Below, in pieces: positions 1 to 7,404 of a DNA stretch of 41,295 nucleotides (the first letter of the stretch is position 1; each line of letters opens with the position of its first letter). Made by a program: the position numbers and the translations under genes. The stretch covers positions 1 through 41,295 of the forward strand of contig JABGQC010000007.1 of NCBI GenBank assembly GCA_018644675.1, read 5' to 3'. Under the pieces are notes generated by a model, which saw only the letters and a list, made by a program, of their open reading frames with translations, searched no databases and was not told the DNA's origin. The stretch comes from Candidatus Thioglobus sp. Lineage in GTDB: Bacteria; Pseudomonadota; Gammaproteobacteria; PS1; Pseudothioglobaceae.

Positions 1-38
1 GCTATTTTACCAACAACAACGATCAGTATCGATATTCT

Positions 39-470
39 TCAATGACAAGCTTTCCCTAGTGCTTTTAGGCGCCAATAGTTATAAGGCCACGGCGTAATAA
101 AACCAAAGAATAAAGAGATTGGAACAACCCACCAAACAAAAAACGCACCGCCAGTTAGGTAGTAGTCTGTCAAATTCATGGCAAATTCCATAGCAAGCAT
201 TGAAATTAAACTCATGCCTACTGCCATCTTAAATGCTTCGTAAGTCTGCATTTTCTGGCGAATCAGCATATAGGTTTCCAAGGCTATACTGGTCAATATT
301 CCATTAATAGTCGCCCAAATAAAAATAACTAATGTACTTGCACTGAACTGGGTAAACTGAAAAAAAGCAATCGTACCAAAATCACCAACAGCGCAACCAA
401 TCAAACACCATTTGGTATTATTAGCACTACGCTTCCAAGTGTGCTTGCATGACCAAAACCCTTGATTCAT
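39..470 (-). CDS. DUF4396 domain-containing membrane protein
   Basis: Resembles DUF4396 proteins, small integral membrane proteins of unknown function. About 143 residues with roughly four hydrophobic segments. The N-terminal part carries the family-like stretch W-C-L-I-G-C-A-V-G-D (residues 21-30), with two cysteines four apart, and a further Cys and His upstream (C8, H10), so a metal or redox role is conceivable but unproven. I chose the ATG at 470 over the in-frame TTG at 488 because a GGAG Shine-Dalgarno lies 8 bases upstream of it. The next upstream gene on this strand is a lipoprotein cytochrome c, with only about 60 bases between them, so the two may be co-transcribed. Family assignment is from memory of the motif; function unknown. 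Confidence 0.75.
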   Translation of the reverse strand: MNQGFWSCKHTWKRSANNTKWCLIGCAVGDFGTIAFFQFTQFSASTLVIFIWATINGILTSIALETYMLIRQKMQTYEAFKMAVGMSLISMLAMEFAMNLTDYYLTGGAFFVWWVVPISLFFGFITPWPYNYWRLKALGKACH

Positions 471-531
471 AGCTTTACTCCATTGCAATTTGTAATTTCA
501 TACTACCCCTAATAGGCGTTACACGCAAAGG

Positions 532-939
532 CTACTTAAACCGTTTATCGTATTTTTTTTGAGTATCTTCAGGCCAAAGATCATGAATATAATCAAGTGC
601 CGCTTGCTTTTCCTCTTCGCTCAATTGATCTTTAAAACCTGGCATCCAGCCACCTAGTTTAATACCGCCATTGTTAATCGTATTCATTAGTGCTTTTGGA
701 GAATGGTGCCAAGCGTGCGCCGTCCCATTGACTGGTGGCGCGGGGAATTTGCCATCAGCCTGTCTTTGCTTCCAATCTTTAACAAGCCCTTGTCCACTCT
801 TGCCGTGACAAGAGGCACAGTTTTTTTCAAATGTAACTTGCCCTAATTGAGCGCTATCTTTAGCTGCCACTGGCGTATCGCCATTATCAAAGCAACCTGT
901 TAAAAATAATGCGCTTGATAAAATAATTAATACCTTCAT
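532..939 (-). CDS. monohaem c-type cytochrome, lipoprotein
   Basis: Periplasmic electron carrier anchored by a lipid. The N-terminus is a lipoprotein signal with lipobox L-T-G-C at residues 13-16, so the mature protein would start at Cys16. A single haem site C-A-S-C-H lies at 41-45, and the likely sixth ligand is Met99 in G-W-M-P-G. At 135 residues it fits class I cytochrome c of the cbb3/CccA-like type. The C-terminus is rich in Lys and Asp. Redox partner is not evident from the neighbours (a DUF4396 membrane protein downstream, a small exported unknown upstream). Family call is firm, specific role is not. Confidence 0.88.
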   Translation of the reverse strand: MKVLIILSSALFLTGCFDNGDTPVAAKDSAQLGQVTFEKNCASCHGKSGQGLVKDWKQRQADGKFPAPPVNGTAHAWHHSPKALMNTINNGGIKLGGWMPGFKDQLSEEEKQAALDYIHDLWPEDTQKKYDKRFK

Positions 940-1109
940 GTTGTTTTTCCTTTAATTAAATAATATACTGATAATTTTTGACTTAAGATTATTAAGCCTG
1001 GTTTTTATACTTTCTTAAAAAAATTAGGAGCTCTAGCCAGGCGTGGATTACAAATTTGCTTATTCATGATCAAAACTAAAAACAAGATTTGATAACACCT
1101 TACTAGCAG

Positions 1110-1403
1110 TTAAATTATTGGAGGAGGTGTGGAAACTTTGAGAGTAATTGACACATAAGAGGGGTCGAGCATGGCAAAAGAGGTTGCTATTTTGGGTGTT
1201 ATAATTTTAGATAAAATCTCAACATGGTCAATCTCAGAGCTTTGTGTGCAGTCAGCATGAGTATGCGCGCCCATCAACATATTGCTTTCAATATTATTGG
1301 CGTGCGCACACTTAAAGCCCACTTCATTTGTTTTACCTGCCCCAGACCCGGCCAGGGCTGTAGACATAAAAATAAACAAGATTAAAGAGAAAATAGTCTT
1401 CAT
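1110..1403 (-). CDS. small exported protein of unknown function
   Basis: A 97-residue ORF with a convincing Sec signal peptide (K3, hydrophobic core, cleavage after A-L-A at about residue 18). The mature part has a His/Cys-containing patch (C-A-H-A-N-N and G-A-H-T-H-A-D-C, about residues 32-52) and a C-terminus ending P-P-P-I-I. I do not recognise a family. The His/Cys patch could bind metal or form a disulfide, which is inference. It follows hemW with a 15-base gap, and a TATAAT-like hexamer sits at 1413-1418, just upstream of the start. The Shine-Dalgarno is weak. An overlapping ORF on the other strand has no signal or motif and is treated as a shadow. Confidence 0.5.
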   Translation of the reverse strand: MKTIFSLILFIFMSTALAGSGAGKTNEVGFKCAHANNIESNMLMGAHTHADCTQSSEIDHVEILSKIITPKIATSFAMLDPSYVSITLKVSTPPPII

Positions 1404-1418
1404 ATTGAAAAAATTATA

Positions 1419-2525
1419 TCACAGAAAATATGACTGCAAATCGTTTAAAAAATCATACCCTTTTTTGGTTGGAATAATTTTATCAGCCTGAGCTTTTAAT
1501 AATCCCGCAGTCGTTGCTTGCTGAATCTGATTAGTAATATCATCCATCGATTGGCCCGTGCGACTGAGAAATAACACAGAATCAAATCCATTTTTTAGCC
1601 TAAGCGCATTGAGCATAAATTCAAAAGCTAAATTTTCAATATGTTCGGTGGTTTTTTTGCGATTTTGAATGTAATCTTTGGGCGCTTTTGATTTAAGCGT
1701 TCTGATCATTGAGCTATCTTTGGCGAGTGTAATTTTGCCATGAGCACCTGCACCAATGCCAATATAGTCGCCAAATTCCCAATAGTTTAGATTGTGCCTT
1801 GACGGCTTTTTACCAAAGGCAGACACCTCGTAACGATTAAAACCATGAGACTCTAATAGCTTAACACCAACCTCTCCCATGGTCCAAATATCATCATCAG
1901 CCGGCAACTTGGGTGGAAATTTTGAAAACAAGGTGTTCGGCTCAATCGTCAGTTGATAAAAAGAAATATGCGTAGGATTTAGATCAACTGCTTGTTGCAA
2001 ATCAGCCAGACACTCATCTATAGATTGCCCTTGCAATCCATACATTAAGTCAATATTGAAATTATCAAAAATCTTTGCTGCCTGGGTGCAGGCCTTGCCT
2101 GCCTCATATGCATTATGAATACGTCCTAGTGCTTGTAAGTTTTGATTATTAAATGATTGCACGCCGATTGACAAACGATTAATGCCTATTTCTTTAAAGG
2201 CTTTAAATTTTTCAATCTCGAACGTGCCTGGGTTTGTCTCAAGTGTGATTTCAATATTATTGTCAAAAACCAAGCGTGACTTTAGCCCGTTAAACAACTG
2301 AGATAAGTCCTGTTCGGTCATTAAACTTGGCGTGCCACCGCCAATAAATATCGAATGAATAGACCGGCCTTGTACGTATGATAAATCAGTATCAAGATCT
2401 GCTAATAATGCTGAAATATACCCGTCTCTATCCTCGCCTTCATGGGAGTTGAAATCGCAATAGGGGCACTTTTTAACACACCAAGGATAGTGAATATAGA
2501 GTGATAAAGGTGGCAATTCTAGCAT
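1419..2525 (-). CDS. hemW: radical SAM haem chaperone HemW (coproporphyrinogen oxidase-like)
   Basis: Radical SAM protein of the HemN/HemW family. The SAM cluster motif is C16-x3-C20-x2-C23 (P-W-C-V-K-K-C-P-Y-C). A glycine-rich SAM-binding segment (F-I-G-G-G-T-P-S) follows at about residue 60. At 368 residues it has HemW rather than HemN length (HemN is about 455 residues and has an N-terminal extension that is missing here). HemW proteins bind haem and help insert it into respiratory enzymes, which would suit the cytochrome-rich content of this genome. Starts 6 bases after the end of rdgB, the usual rdgB-hemW pairing in gammaproteobacteria. Confidence 0.93.
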   Translation of the reverse strand: MLELPPLSLYIHYPWCVKKCPYCDFNSHEGEDRDGYISALLADLDTDLSYVQGRSIHSIFIGGGTPSLMTEQDLSQLFNGLKSRLVFDNNIEITLETNPGTFEIEKFKAFKEIGINRLSIGVQSFNNQNLQALGRIHNAYEAGKACTQAAKIFDNFNIDLMYGLQGQSIDECLADLQQAVDLNPTHISFYQLTIEPNTLFSKFPPKLPADDDIWTMGEVGVKLLESHGFNRYEVSAFGKKPSRHNLNYWEFGDYIGIGAGAHGKITLAKDSSMIRTLKSKAPKDYIQNRKKTTEHIENLAFEFMLNALRLKNGFDSVLFLSRTGQSMDDITNQIQQATTAGLLKAQADKIIPTKKGYDFLNDLQSYFL

Positions 2526-2531
2526 TTAGAT

Positions 2532-3119
2532 CTATTTTTTTAACTCTGCTAGTAATGCCTGCAACGCTTTACCTCGATGCGAAATGGTGTTTTTAATCTC
2601 CGGTGAAAGCTCTGCTGAAGCCTTGGAATGAGTTGGTACATAAAAAATTGGGTCATAGCCAAAGCCGTTTTTACCCGCTTTTTCTCGAAGAATTTCACCC
2701 TCCCAGCCGCGCTGAATAATGATTGGTGTTGGATCATTCGCATGCTCAACAAATACTATGGCACACCAAAATCGCGCACTACGCTGTCCATCTGGAATCT
2801 GACTCATATCTCTCAATACTTTCTGTGTATTGGCCTCATCATCGCCATGATTACCCGCAAAACGCGCGGAATAAATACCGGGCGCACCATTTAGTGCATC
2901 CACCACAATGCCAGAGTCATCAGCAAGCGCTGGCAAGCCAGATTGCTCCGATGCATTGCGAGCTTTAATGAGTGCATTTTCAACAAAGGTTAGGCCAATT
3001 TCTGGCACTTCTTCTACGTTCATATCGCTCATGGAAACTACTTCGTAAACACCCTCTAACATGGCGTTAAACTCTCTGATTTTTCCTTTGTTGTTACTAG
3101 CAAGAATGATTTTTTTCAT
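2532..3119 (-). CDS. rdgB: dITP/XTP pyrophosphatase (RdgB/HAM1 family)
   Basis: House-cleaning nucleotide pyrophosphatase that hydrolyses dITP, ITP and XTP to monophosphates, keeping deaminated purines out of DNA. The N-terminal S-N-N-x-G-K (residues 8-13) and A-D-D-S-G-I (about 66-71) motifs of the family are present, as is the C-terminal S-H-R-G-K-A segment that reads the base. 195 residues, the normal length. First gene of a two-gene operon with hemW, divergent from rpiA across about 60 bases. Confidence 0.95.
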   Translation of the reverse strand: MKKIILASNNKGKIREFNAMLEGVYEVVSMSDMNVEEVPEIGLTFVENALIKARNASEQSGLPALADDSGIVVDALNGAPGIYSARFAGNHGDDEANTQKVLRDMSQIPDGQRSARFWCAIVFVEHANDPTPIIIQRGWEGEILREKAGKNGFGYDPIFYVPTHSKASAELSPEIKNTISHRGKALQALLAELKK

Positions 3120-3144
3120 AATAGATAAGAGTAAAGTCTCAGTG

Positions 3145-3150
3145 TATAAT
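3145..3150 (+). promoter_or_regulatory. possible -10 hexamer for rpiA
   Basis: TATAAT lies 31 bases upstream of the rpiA ATG in the divergent rdgB/rpiA gap. No good -35 hexamer is visible at the right distance, so this is only a candidate. Confidence 0.35.
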
Positions 3151-3181
3151 CGACCGAATAAATAAAAATTTGGAGCACATT

Positions 3182-3841
3182 ATGACTCAAGACGAAATGA
3201 AATTCGACGTGGCGCAAGCAGCACTTAAGTACGTTGTTAAGGATACTATTATAGGCGTGGGCACTGGATCAACGGCTAATTTTTTCATTGATGCTTTAGC
3301 CACAATGAAAGATGATATTGTGGGTTGTGTTGCTAGCTCAATTGCAACTCAAGAGCGCCTAGAAAGTCATGGCATTAAGGTATTTGATCTAAACGATGTT
3401 GAGCAGATTTCTGTTTATATCGATGGTGCTGATGAGTCTGATGACGGCTTAAATCTTATCAAAGGTGGCGGTGGTGCACTGACGCGTGAAAAAATTGTAT
3501 CAGCTGTAGCTGATAGCTTTGTGTGTATTGCAGATGAGTCAAAATTAGTGCCTGTTATGGGTGAGTTCCCACTGCCTGTTGAAGTGATTCCAATGGCGGC
3601 TAATCATGTTAAACGCATTATTGAAAAAGACATTGGTGGCCAAGCCATTCTTAGAGATTTTACAACCGACAATGGTAATCAAATTTTAGACATTACCGGA
3701 TTAAAAATTACTGATGCTAAAGCTCTAGAAACCAAATTAGACAGCATTGTTGGCGTAGTAACCAACGGCTTATTTGCTAATCGTGGTGCTAATGTATTGC
3801 TACTAGGTACACCAAATGGTGTGAAAGTAGTGAGTGCTTAA
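3182..3841 (+). CDS. rpiA: ribose-5-phosphate isomerase A
   Basis: Interconverts ribose-5-phosphate and ribulose-5-phosphate in the pentose phosphate and Calvin-Benson pathways, which matters for an autotroph. Diagnostic motifs are present: G-x-G-T-G-S-T (phosphate binding, near residue 28), Y-I-D-G-A-D-E (catalytic Asp region, near 82) and [11 protein letters not shown] (near 96). The ATG at 3182 gives 219 residues, the same as the E. coli enzyme, and has TGGAG upstream. A TTG 12 bases earlier is in frame but includes the Shine-Dalgarno. Monocistronic as far as can be seen, and convergent with the protease gene 6 bases on. Confidence 0.95.
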   Translation: MTQDEMKFDVAQAALKYVVKDTIIGVGTGSTANFFIDALATMKDDIVGCVASSIATQERLESHGIKVFDLNDVEQISVYIDGADESDDGLNLIKGGGGALTREKIVSAVADSFVCIADESKLVPVMGEFPLPVEVIPMAANHVKRIIEKDIGGQAILRDFTTDNGNQILDITGLKITDAKALETKLDSIVGVVTNGLFANRGANVLLLGTPNGVKVVSA

Positions 3842-3847
3842 AACTAT

Positions 3848-5179
3848 TTAAGGCAGCTCTTTATATAGATCGATGCGCTTTTCTAAGCGCTCGATTTCAA
3901 CACCGATAATATCAAACAAATCTTGTGATCTGGTGGTTGTTTTGGCTCTCTCGTAGCGCTCTATAGCCTGCTCTAGCTTGCCTTGAAGGACCAGTGCCTT
4001 AGCATTATGAATGTGCGCCCGATCCAAGCTGCCCACTTCCACATATAAAGATGACAGCAGTTTGTGCGACTGATAAGTGCCTGAATTTTTCTTCAAATAG
4101 CGCCTTAAAAGATGAATACCCTGCTGGGTTTGTTTATTCTCAAAATAAGCCTTGGCAGAATAATAAACAGCTGATTCACCAGATAAAATCGTTGAAAAAT
4201 GTTGTTGTGCTGTTTCTAATTGCCCAAGTTTAGAATAGATTCTACCGGCTAAAATATGGCTTGATGGACTTTGATTTTGCTTTAGCAATGCTTCAATATA
4301 ATCTTGAGCGGTATTATATTTTTGCTCTTCAAAAGCGTCATAAGCCTGCATGTATAAAGTAATAGCCTCGTCCTTCTCAAGCTTGATTCGCCCATGCTGA
4401 TGGTAATACAACCTAGCTTTAATACTCTGATATTCGAAAGAATCGGCTCGATAATCACCCGTAAGTCGACTTGAACGTTGCATGGCATCAGAAACTCGAT
4501 TGATACTTAATGGGTGGGAGCGTAAAAACTCTTGAGCATTGACATCATCTTTGAGTTTTTCAAAAAAATGCGCCATGCCACTTGGATCAAAACCAGATTT
4601 ACTAAGCATGGTGGTACCGATTCTATCTGCCTCCCACTCATGTTCACGCGTGAAATTAATATTTTGCTGCGCTGTTCCCGCAACCGTTGAGGCGGCAATA
4701 GCTTGTGACGCATTAGAGTTATCAACCAGTGCAGCAGCCAACATGCCTGCCACCATAATATAAGTCTGTTTGTCAGTTTTTTCACTGAAGCGTGCCAAAT
4801 GATTTTGAGTAATATGTGACAACTCATGAGATAAGACACCGGCCAACTCAGATTCGGAATCTGAACTCAGCAGCATACCTGTATGTACACCGATATAACC
4901 ATAGGGGCCCGCAAATGCATTGATACTGGCATCATTCAGCATTAAGAAATCAACATGTTTTGCTGGATCTTCACTATAAGTGCTCATCTCATTGCCGATT
5001 TTTTTGAGATACACCTGAGTTTCAACATCTGCAATCACCTTGTCGGTATCCCAAATGATTTGTAAAAATTCATTACCTTGCTTTTGTTCTTGCAATGATT
5101 CAGACAAATTAGCCTTCGGCAAACTTAGTGCATAAGCATTGGCGGTCAAATGTAAAAAAACGAGTGCAATCTTTATCAT
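3848..5179 (-). CDS. bepA: BepA-type periplasmic M48 zinc metalloprotease with TPR repeats
   Basis: Outer-membrane assembly chaperone/protease. Signal peptide at residues 1-18. M48 peptidase domain about 30-230 with zinc motif H-E-L-S-H (118-122) and the third-ligand region E-H-E-W-E-A-D (179-185). The C-terminal half consists of TPR-like helical repeats (about 270-430). At 443 residues it is slightly shorter than E. coli BepA (487). BepA helps LptD and other outer-membrane proteins mature and degrades stalled ones. The domain order supports BepA over the single-domain LoiP, though paralogues such as YfgC-like proteins of other lineages cannot be separated by eye. Confidence 0.85.
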   Translation of the reverse strand: MIKIALVFLHLTANAYALSLPKANLSESLQEQKQGNEFLQIIWDTDKVIADVETQVYLKKIGNEMSTYSEDPAKHVDFLMLNDASINAFAGPYGYIGVHTGMLLSSDSESELAGVLSHELSHITQNHLARFSEKTDKQTYIMVAGMLAAALVDNSNASQAIAASTVAGTAQQNINFTREHEWEADRIGTTMLSKSGFDPSGMAHFFEKLKDDVNAQEFLRSHPLSINRVSDAMQRSSRLTGDYRADSFEYQSIKARLYYHQHGRIKLEKDEAITLYMQAYDAFEEQKYNTAQDYIEALLKQNQSPSSHILAGRIYSKLGQLETAQQHFSTILSGESAVYYSAKAYFENKQTQQGIHLLRRYLKKNSGTYQSHKLLSSLYVEVGSLDRAHIHNAKALVLQGKLEQAIERYERAKTTTRSQDLFDIIGVEIERLEKRIDLYKELP

Positions 5180-5192
5180 GACTCCATTATAT

Positions 5193-5221
5193 TTGACTCT
5201 TGCACGGTGTGCGACTAAAAT
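5193..5221 (+). promoter_or_regulatory. sigma-70-like promoter for tusA-dsrE2
   Basis: TTGACT (5193-5198), a 17-base spacer and TAAAAT (5216-5221) give a near-consensus housekeeping promoter 66 bases upstream of the tusA start codon. This is the best-formed promoter seen in the window and fits a highly expressed sulfur carrier gene. Confidence 0.6.
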
Positions 5222-5234
5222 AGGCGGACTTGTC

Positions 5235-5254
5235 TAATCTTAAAGATAAGATTA
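5235..5254 (+). other. hairpin in the tusA mRNA leader
   Basis: TAATCTTA and TAAGATTA form a perfect 8-bp stem with a 4-base loop, lying just downstream of the predicted transcription start and about 32 bases before tusA. It has no T-tract of the terminator type. It could stabilise the 5' end of the mRNA (inference). Confidence 0.45.
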
Positions 5255-5286
5255 ATTAACTAAATTTTAAATAAAAGGAGTCCACA

Positions 5287-5511
5287 ATGGCTGACGAAAC
5301 TTTAGATGCATCAGGCTTAAACTGCCCATTACCAATTTTAAAAACTAAGAAAGCATTATCAAAAATGGATGCTGGAAAAATCTTAGACGTAATTTCTACA
5401 GATGCTGGATCAGTAAAAGACATTGAAGCTTTTTGTAACCAAACTGGTAACAAGCTAATCTCTACAACTGAAGATGGCGGAAAGTACGTATTCACGATTG
5501 AAAAAGTTTAA
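5287..5511 (+). CDS. tusA: sulfur carrier protein TusA
   Basis: Small cytoplasmic sulfur carrier that takes persulfide sulfur on a conserved cysteine. 74 residues, with the signature L-N-C-P-L-P (Cys13 followed by Pro-x-Pro). In sulfur oxidisers TusA passes sulfane sulfur to DsrEFH and DsrC in the reverse dissimilatory sulfite reductase route, or to Hdr-like complexes; in E. coli it serves tRNA thiolation. The adjacent dsrE2 (28 bases downstream) favours the sulfur-oxidation role. Strong Shine-Dalgarno AAAGGAG. The rhodanese gene that often heads rhd-tusA-dsrE2 clusters is not next to it. Confidence 0.94.
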   Translation: MADETLDASGLNCPLPILKTKKALSKMDAGKILDVISTDAGSVKDIEAFCNQTGNKLISTTEDGGKYVFTIEKV

Positions 5512-5539
5512 TCCATCATTGTTTTAGAGGAGAATAACT

Positions 5540-6055
5540 ATGTCAGATAACAACAAAATGACTATCATCGCCACTAAGGGTACTTTTGACTGGGCATTCC
5601 CCCCTTTCATTATTGCTTCAACTGGCGTTGCAATGGACAAAGAAGTTACTATCTTCTTTACTTTTTACGGCTTAAACCTTTTACTAAAAGACACTTCAAA
5701 GCTTAGAGTTTCTCCAATCGGAAATCCTTCTATGCCAATGAAAATGCCTTTTGGCCCTAAATGGTTACAAAAGATTGATTTTGGTCCAAAAATTCCAAAC
5801 GTTCTATGGAATATTCCTGGCGCTGAATCTTTAGTAACCTGGTTGATGAAGAAAACTATGGCTAAACATGGTGTTGCTAAGATTGAAGAGTTGCGCTCTA
5901 TGTGTCAAGAGTTTGACGTTAAGTTTATCGCTTGTGAAATGACAGTTGAGTTGTTCGGCTTTGATAAAGAAGACTTTATCGATGGTGTTGAATTTGCTGG
6001 CGCTGCTATGTATTTTGATGAGGCCGCTTCAGGCGATCATCACTTATACATGTAA
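5540..6055 (+). CDS. dsrE2: DsrE2-type sulfur transfer protein (DsrE/DsrF/DrsH-like family)
   Basis: Sulfur-trafficking partner of TusA. 171 residues; after a start region with T-K-G-T-F-D-W-A-F-P-P (12-22) it has the T-F-Y-G-L-N segment (41-46) and a conserved cysteine C132 in A-C-E-M-T-V-E-L-F-G. A second Cys is at 122. The long N-terminal hydrophobic stretch (19-50) is typical of DsrE2 proteins and has led some to be described as membrane associated. Coupled to tusA and preceded by GAGGAG. The segment rich in Pro/Met/Lys around 60-90 is longer than in soluble DsrE. Followed by a strong terminator. Confidence 0.88.
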   Translation: MSDNNKMTIIATKGTFDWAFPPFIIASTGVAMDKEVTIFFTFYGLNLLLKDTSKLRVSPIGNPSMPMKMPFGPKWLQKIDFGPKIPNVLWNIPGAESLVTWLMKKTMAKHGVAKIEELRSMCQEFDVKFIACEMTVELFGFDKEDFIDGVEFAGAAMYFDEAASGDHHLYM

Positions 6056-6106
6056 ATCCTTACCTTGCATCTTCTCCTATAGAAGAAGATGATACTCGCA
6101 AGAGAT

Positions 6107-6149
6107 AAGCAATAAAAAAAACCTCTTTACGGAGGTTTTTTTATTGCTT
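6107..6149. terminator. bidirectional rho-independent terminator
   Basis: A near-perfect inverted repeat, AAGCAATAA-A(n)-CCTC / GAGG-T(n)-ATTGCTT, with a 6-base loop (6126-6131). The A-tract on one side and T-tract on the other give a functional U-tail in both directions. It ends tusA-dsrE2 from the left and the long minus-strand operon from the right. Confidence 0.85.
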
Positions 6150-6154
6150 GCTAT

Positions 6155-6808
6155 TTAACGCCAGTCTATACTTGGCCAGCCTCGTTGTTTGGCAATAGTC
6201 TTTAGCTTGTCGTCTCCGTGCACAACAACCGGATTGTCTACTAATTCAAGCATGGGCAAATCATTGTGCGAATCTGAGTAAAAATAAGCGCCAGACATCT
6301 CTTCGCCAGTTTTCTCAAGCCATTTATTCAAATGCGTTATCTTTCCTTGTTGAAAACAAGGCTCTCCCTCAACTTTACCAGTAAATTGACCTTGTTTAAC
6401 TTCAGGATTAGTCGCCAGTAGATTATCAATGCCATAACGCTCAACAATTGGCGCCGTTACAAAGCTATTAGTTGCAGTAATCACCAGCACAGTATCGCCT
6501 TTGGCCTTATGCTGATTAACAACCTGTTGTGCCTTAGGTAGTAAGATTTTTTCAATTTTTTCTTGCATGAAGCGCTGGTGCCAGCCATCTAATGTTGTTC
6601 TGTTATTTTGTGACAAAGGCTCTAAGCAAAACTCAAGATACTCATTAATATTAAGCTTTCCCAATGCATACTGGTCAAAGAAATATTGATTTTTTACTTG
6701 GTAAGTTTTTTCATCAACTGCACCAATTTCGCTCATAAACTCACCCCAGAGAAAATCACTATCACCATTAATTAGGGTTTTATCTAAATCAAAAATAGCT
6801 AACGCCAT
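6155..6808 (-). CDS. HAD-IB family phosphatase (SerB-like)
   Basis: Haloacid dehalogenase superfamily hydrolase, subfamily IB. Motif I is F-D-L-D-K-T-L (D7 nucleophile, D9 acid/base), motif II T-A-T-N near residue 111, motif III Y-S-D-S-H-N-D near 178-184. 217 residues. HAD-IB enzymes act on phosphoserine and other small phosphomonoesters; the real substrate is not readable from sequence. It is the last gene of the pabC-mltG to HAD operon, 2 bases after the LOG-family gene, and is followed by the terminator. Confidence 0.85.
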   Translation of the reverse strand: MALAIFDLDKTLINGDSDFLWGEFMSEIGAVDEKTYQVKNQYFFDQYALGKLNINEYLEFCLEPLSQNNRTTLDGWHQRFMQEKIEKILLPKAQQVVNQHKAKGDTVLVITATNSFVTAPIVERYGIDNLLATNPEVKQGQFTGKVEGEPCFQQGKITHLNKWLEKTGEEMSGAYFYSDSHNDLPMLELVDNPVVVHGDDKLKTIAKQRGWPSIDWR

Positions 6809-6810
6809 TG

Positions 6811-7401
6811 TTACTCCTTAATTTTCTCAAAAATACTGTCGATATCATCAACAATACAAAATAATTCTAAGTCAGATTGGCTAATGTATTGATGCTGCTT
6901 AAGAGTTTTAAACCAGCTGATTAGTGGCTGCCAAAACTCCTTACCCAATAGAAACACCTTTACCTGCTTGCCTTTTCTAGTTTGCATCAAGGTGAGCACT
7001 TCTAGTAGCTCGTCTGCCGTACCAAACCCACCTGGGAAAAACACACAGGCATCCGCGTATTTAATCAGCGTCACTTTTCGAGTGAAGAAATGCTCAAACA
7101 TCAGGCATTGATCTAGGTATGGATTGGGCTTTTGCTCTTTAGGTAGCTTAATATTAAAACCAATACTGCTAGACTTTCCTTCAAAGGCACCCTTATTGGC
7201 TGCCTTCATAATGCCAGGGCCTGCGCCTGTTAAAACGTTAAATCCTTGATCAGACAAACGCCTACCTAACTGGTAAGCGGTTTTTGCTAAATCACTATCG
7301 TCAGCCACTCGAGCTGAGCCAAAAATGGTAATATTGTGGCTAAATTTGCTTAAAACTGTTGCGGCATTTTTTAGTTCTGACTCAACAACTTCAATATTCA
7401 T
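6811..7401 (-). CDS. LOG-family Rossmann-fold nucleotide-binding protein (TIGR00730-like)
   Basis: Member of the family once labelled possible lysine decarboxylase; characterised members are cytokinin riboside 5'-monophosphate phosphoribohydrolases or nucleotide 5'-monophosphate nucleosidases. The signature P-G-G-F-G-T-A-D-E (about 122-130) and the upstream G-A-G-P-G-I-M motif (about 59-65) are both intact, with the catalytic Arg/Glu of this family plausible in R-K-V and D-E-L. 196 residues. Sits between hemL (3 bases) and the HAD phosphatase (2 bases), so it is co-transcribed with them. A nucleotide-salvage or clean-up role is inferred from the family. Confidence 0.85.
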   Translation of the reverse strand: MNIEVVESELKNAATVLSKFSHNITIFGSARVADDSDLAKTAYQLGRRLSDQGFNVLTGAGPGIMKAANKGAFEGKSSSIGFNIKLPKEQKPNPYLDQCLMFEHFFTRKVTLIKYADACVFFPGGFGTADELLEVLTLMQTRKGKQVKVFLLGKEFWQPLISWFKTLKQHQYISQSDLELFCIVDDIDSIFEKIKE

Positions 7402-7404
7402 AAA

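Noticed and set aside
1-94. Possible 3' end of a plus-strand gene at the left edge
   Set aside because: All three plus-strand frames are open for part of this stretch (stops at 45, 57 and 94), and none shows a recognisable family, so no gene end can be chosen.
996-1042. GCCTGG / CCAGGC inverted repeat before the cytochrome gene
   Set aside because: Only 6 bp with a loop of 35 bases; expected by chance and no T-tract follows.
1282-1491. 69-codon plus-strand frame opposite the small exported protein and the end of hemW
   Set aside because: It overlaps the conserved 3' end of hemW, has no ribosome site and no recognisable domain; the minus-strand frame has a signal peptide.
4282-4839. Two minus-strand frames within the BepA-like gene
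   Set aside because: Out of frame with the M48/TPR protein, without homology features; frame shadows.
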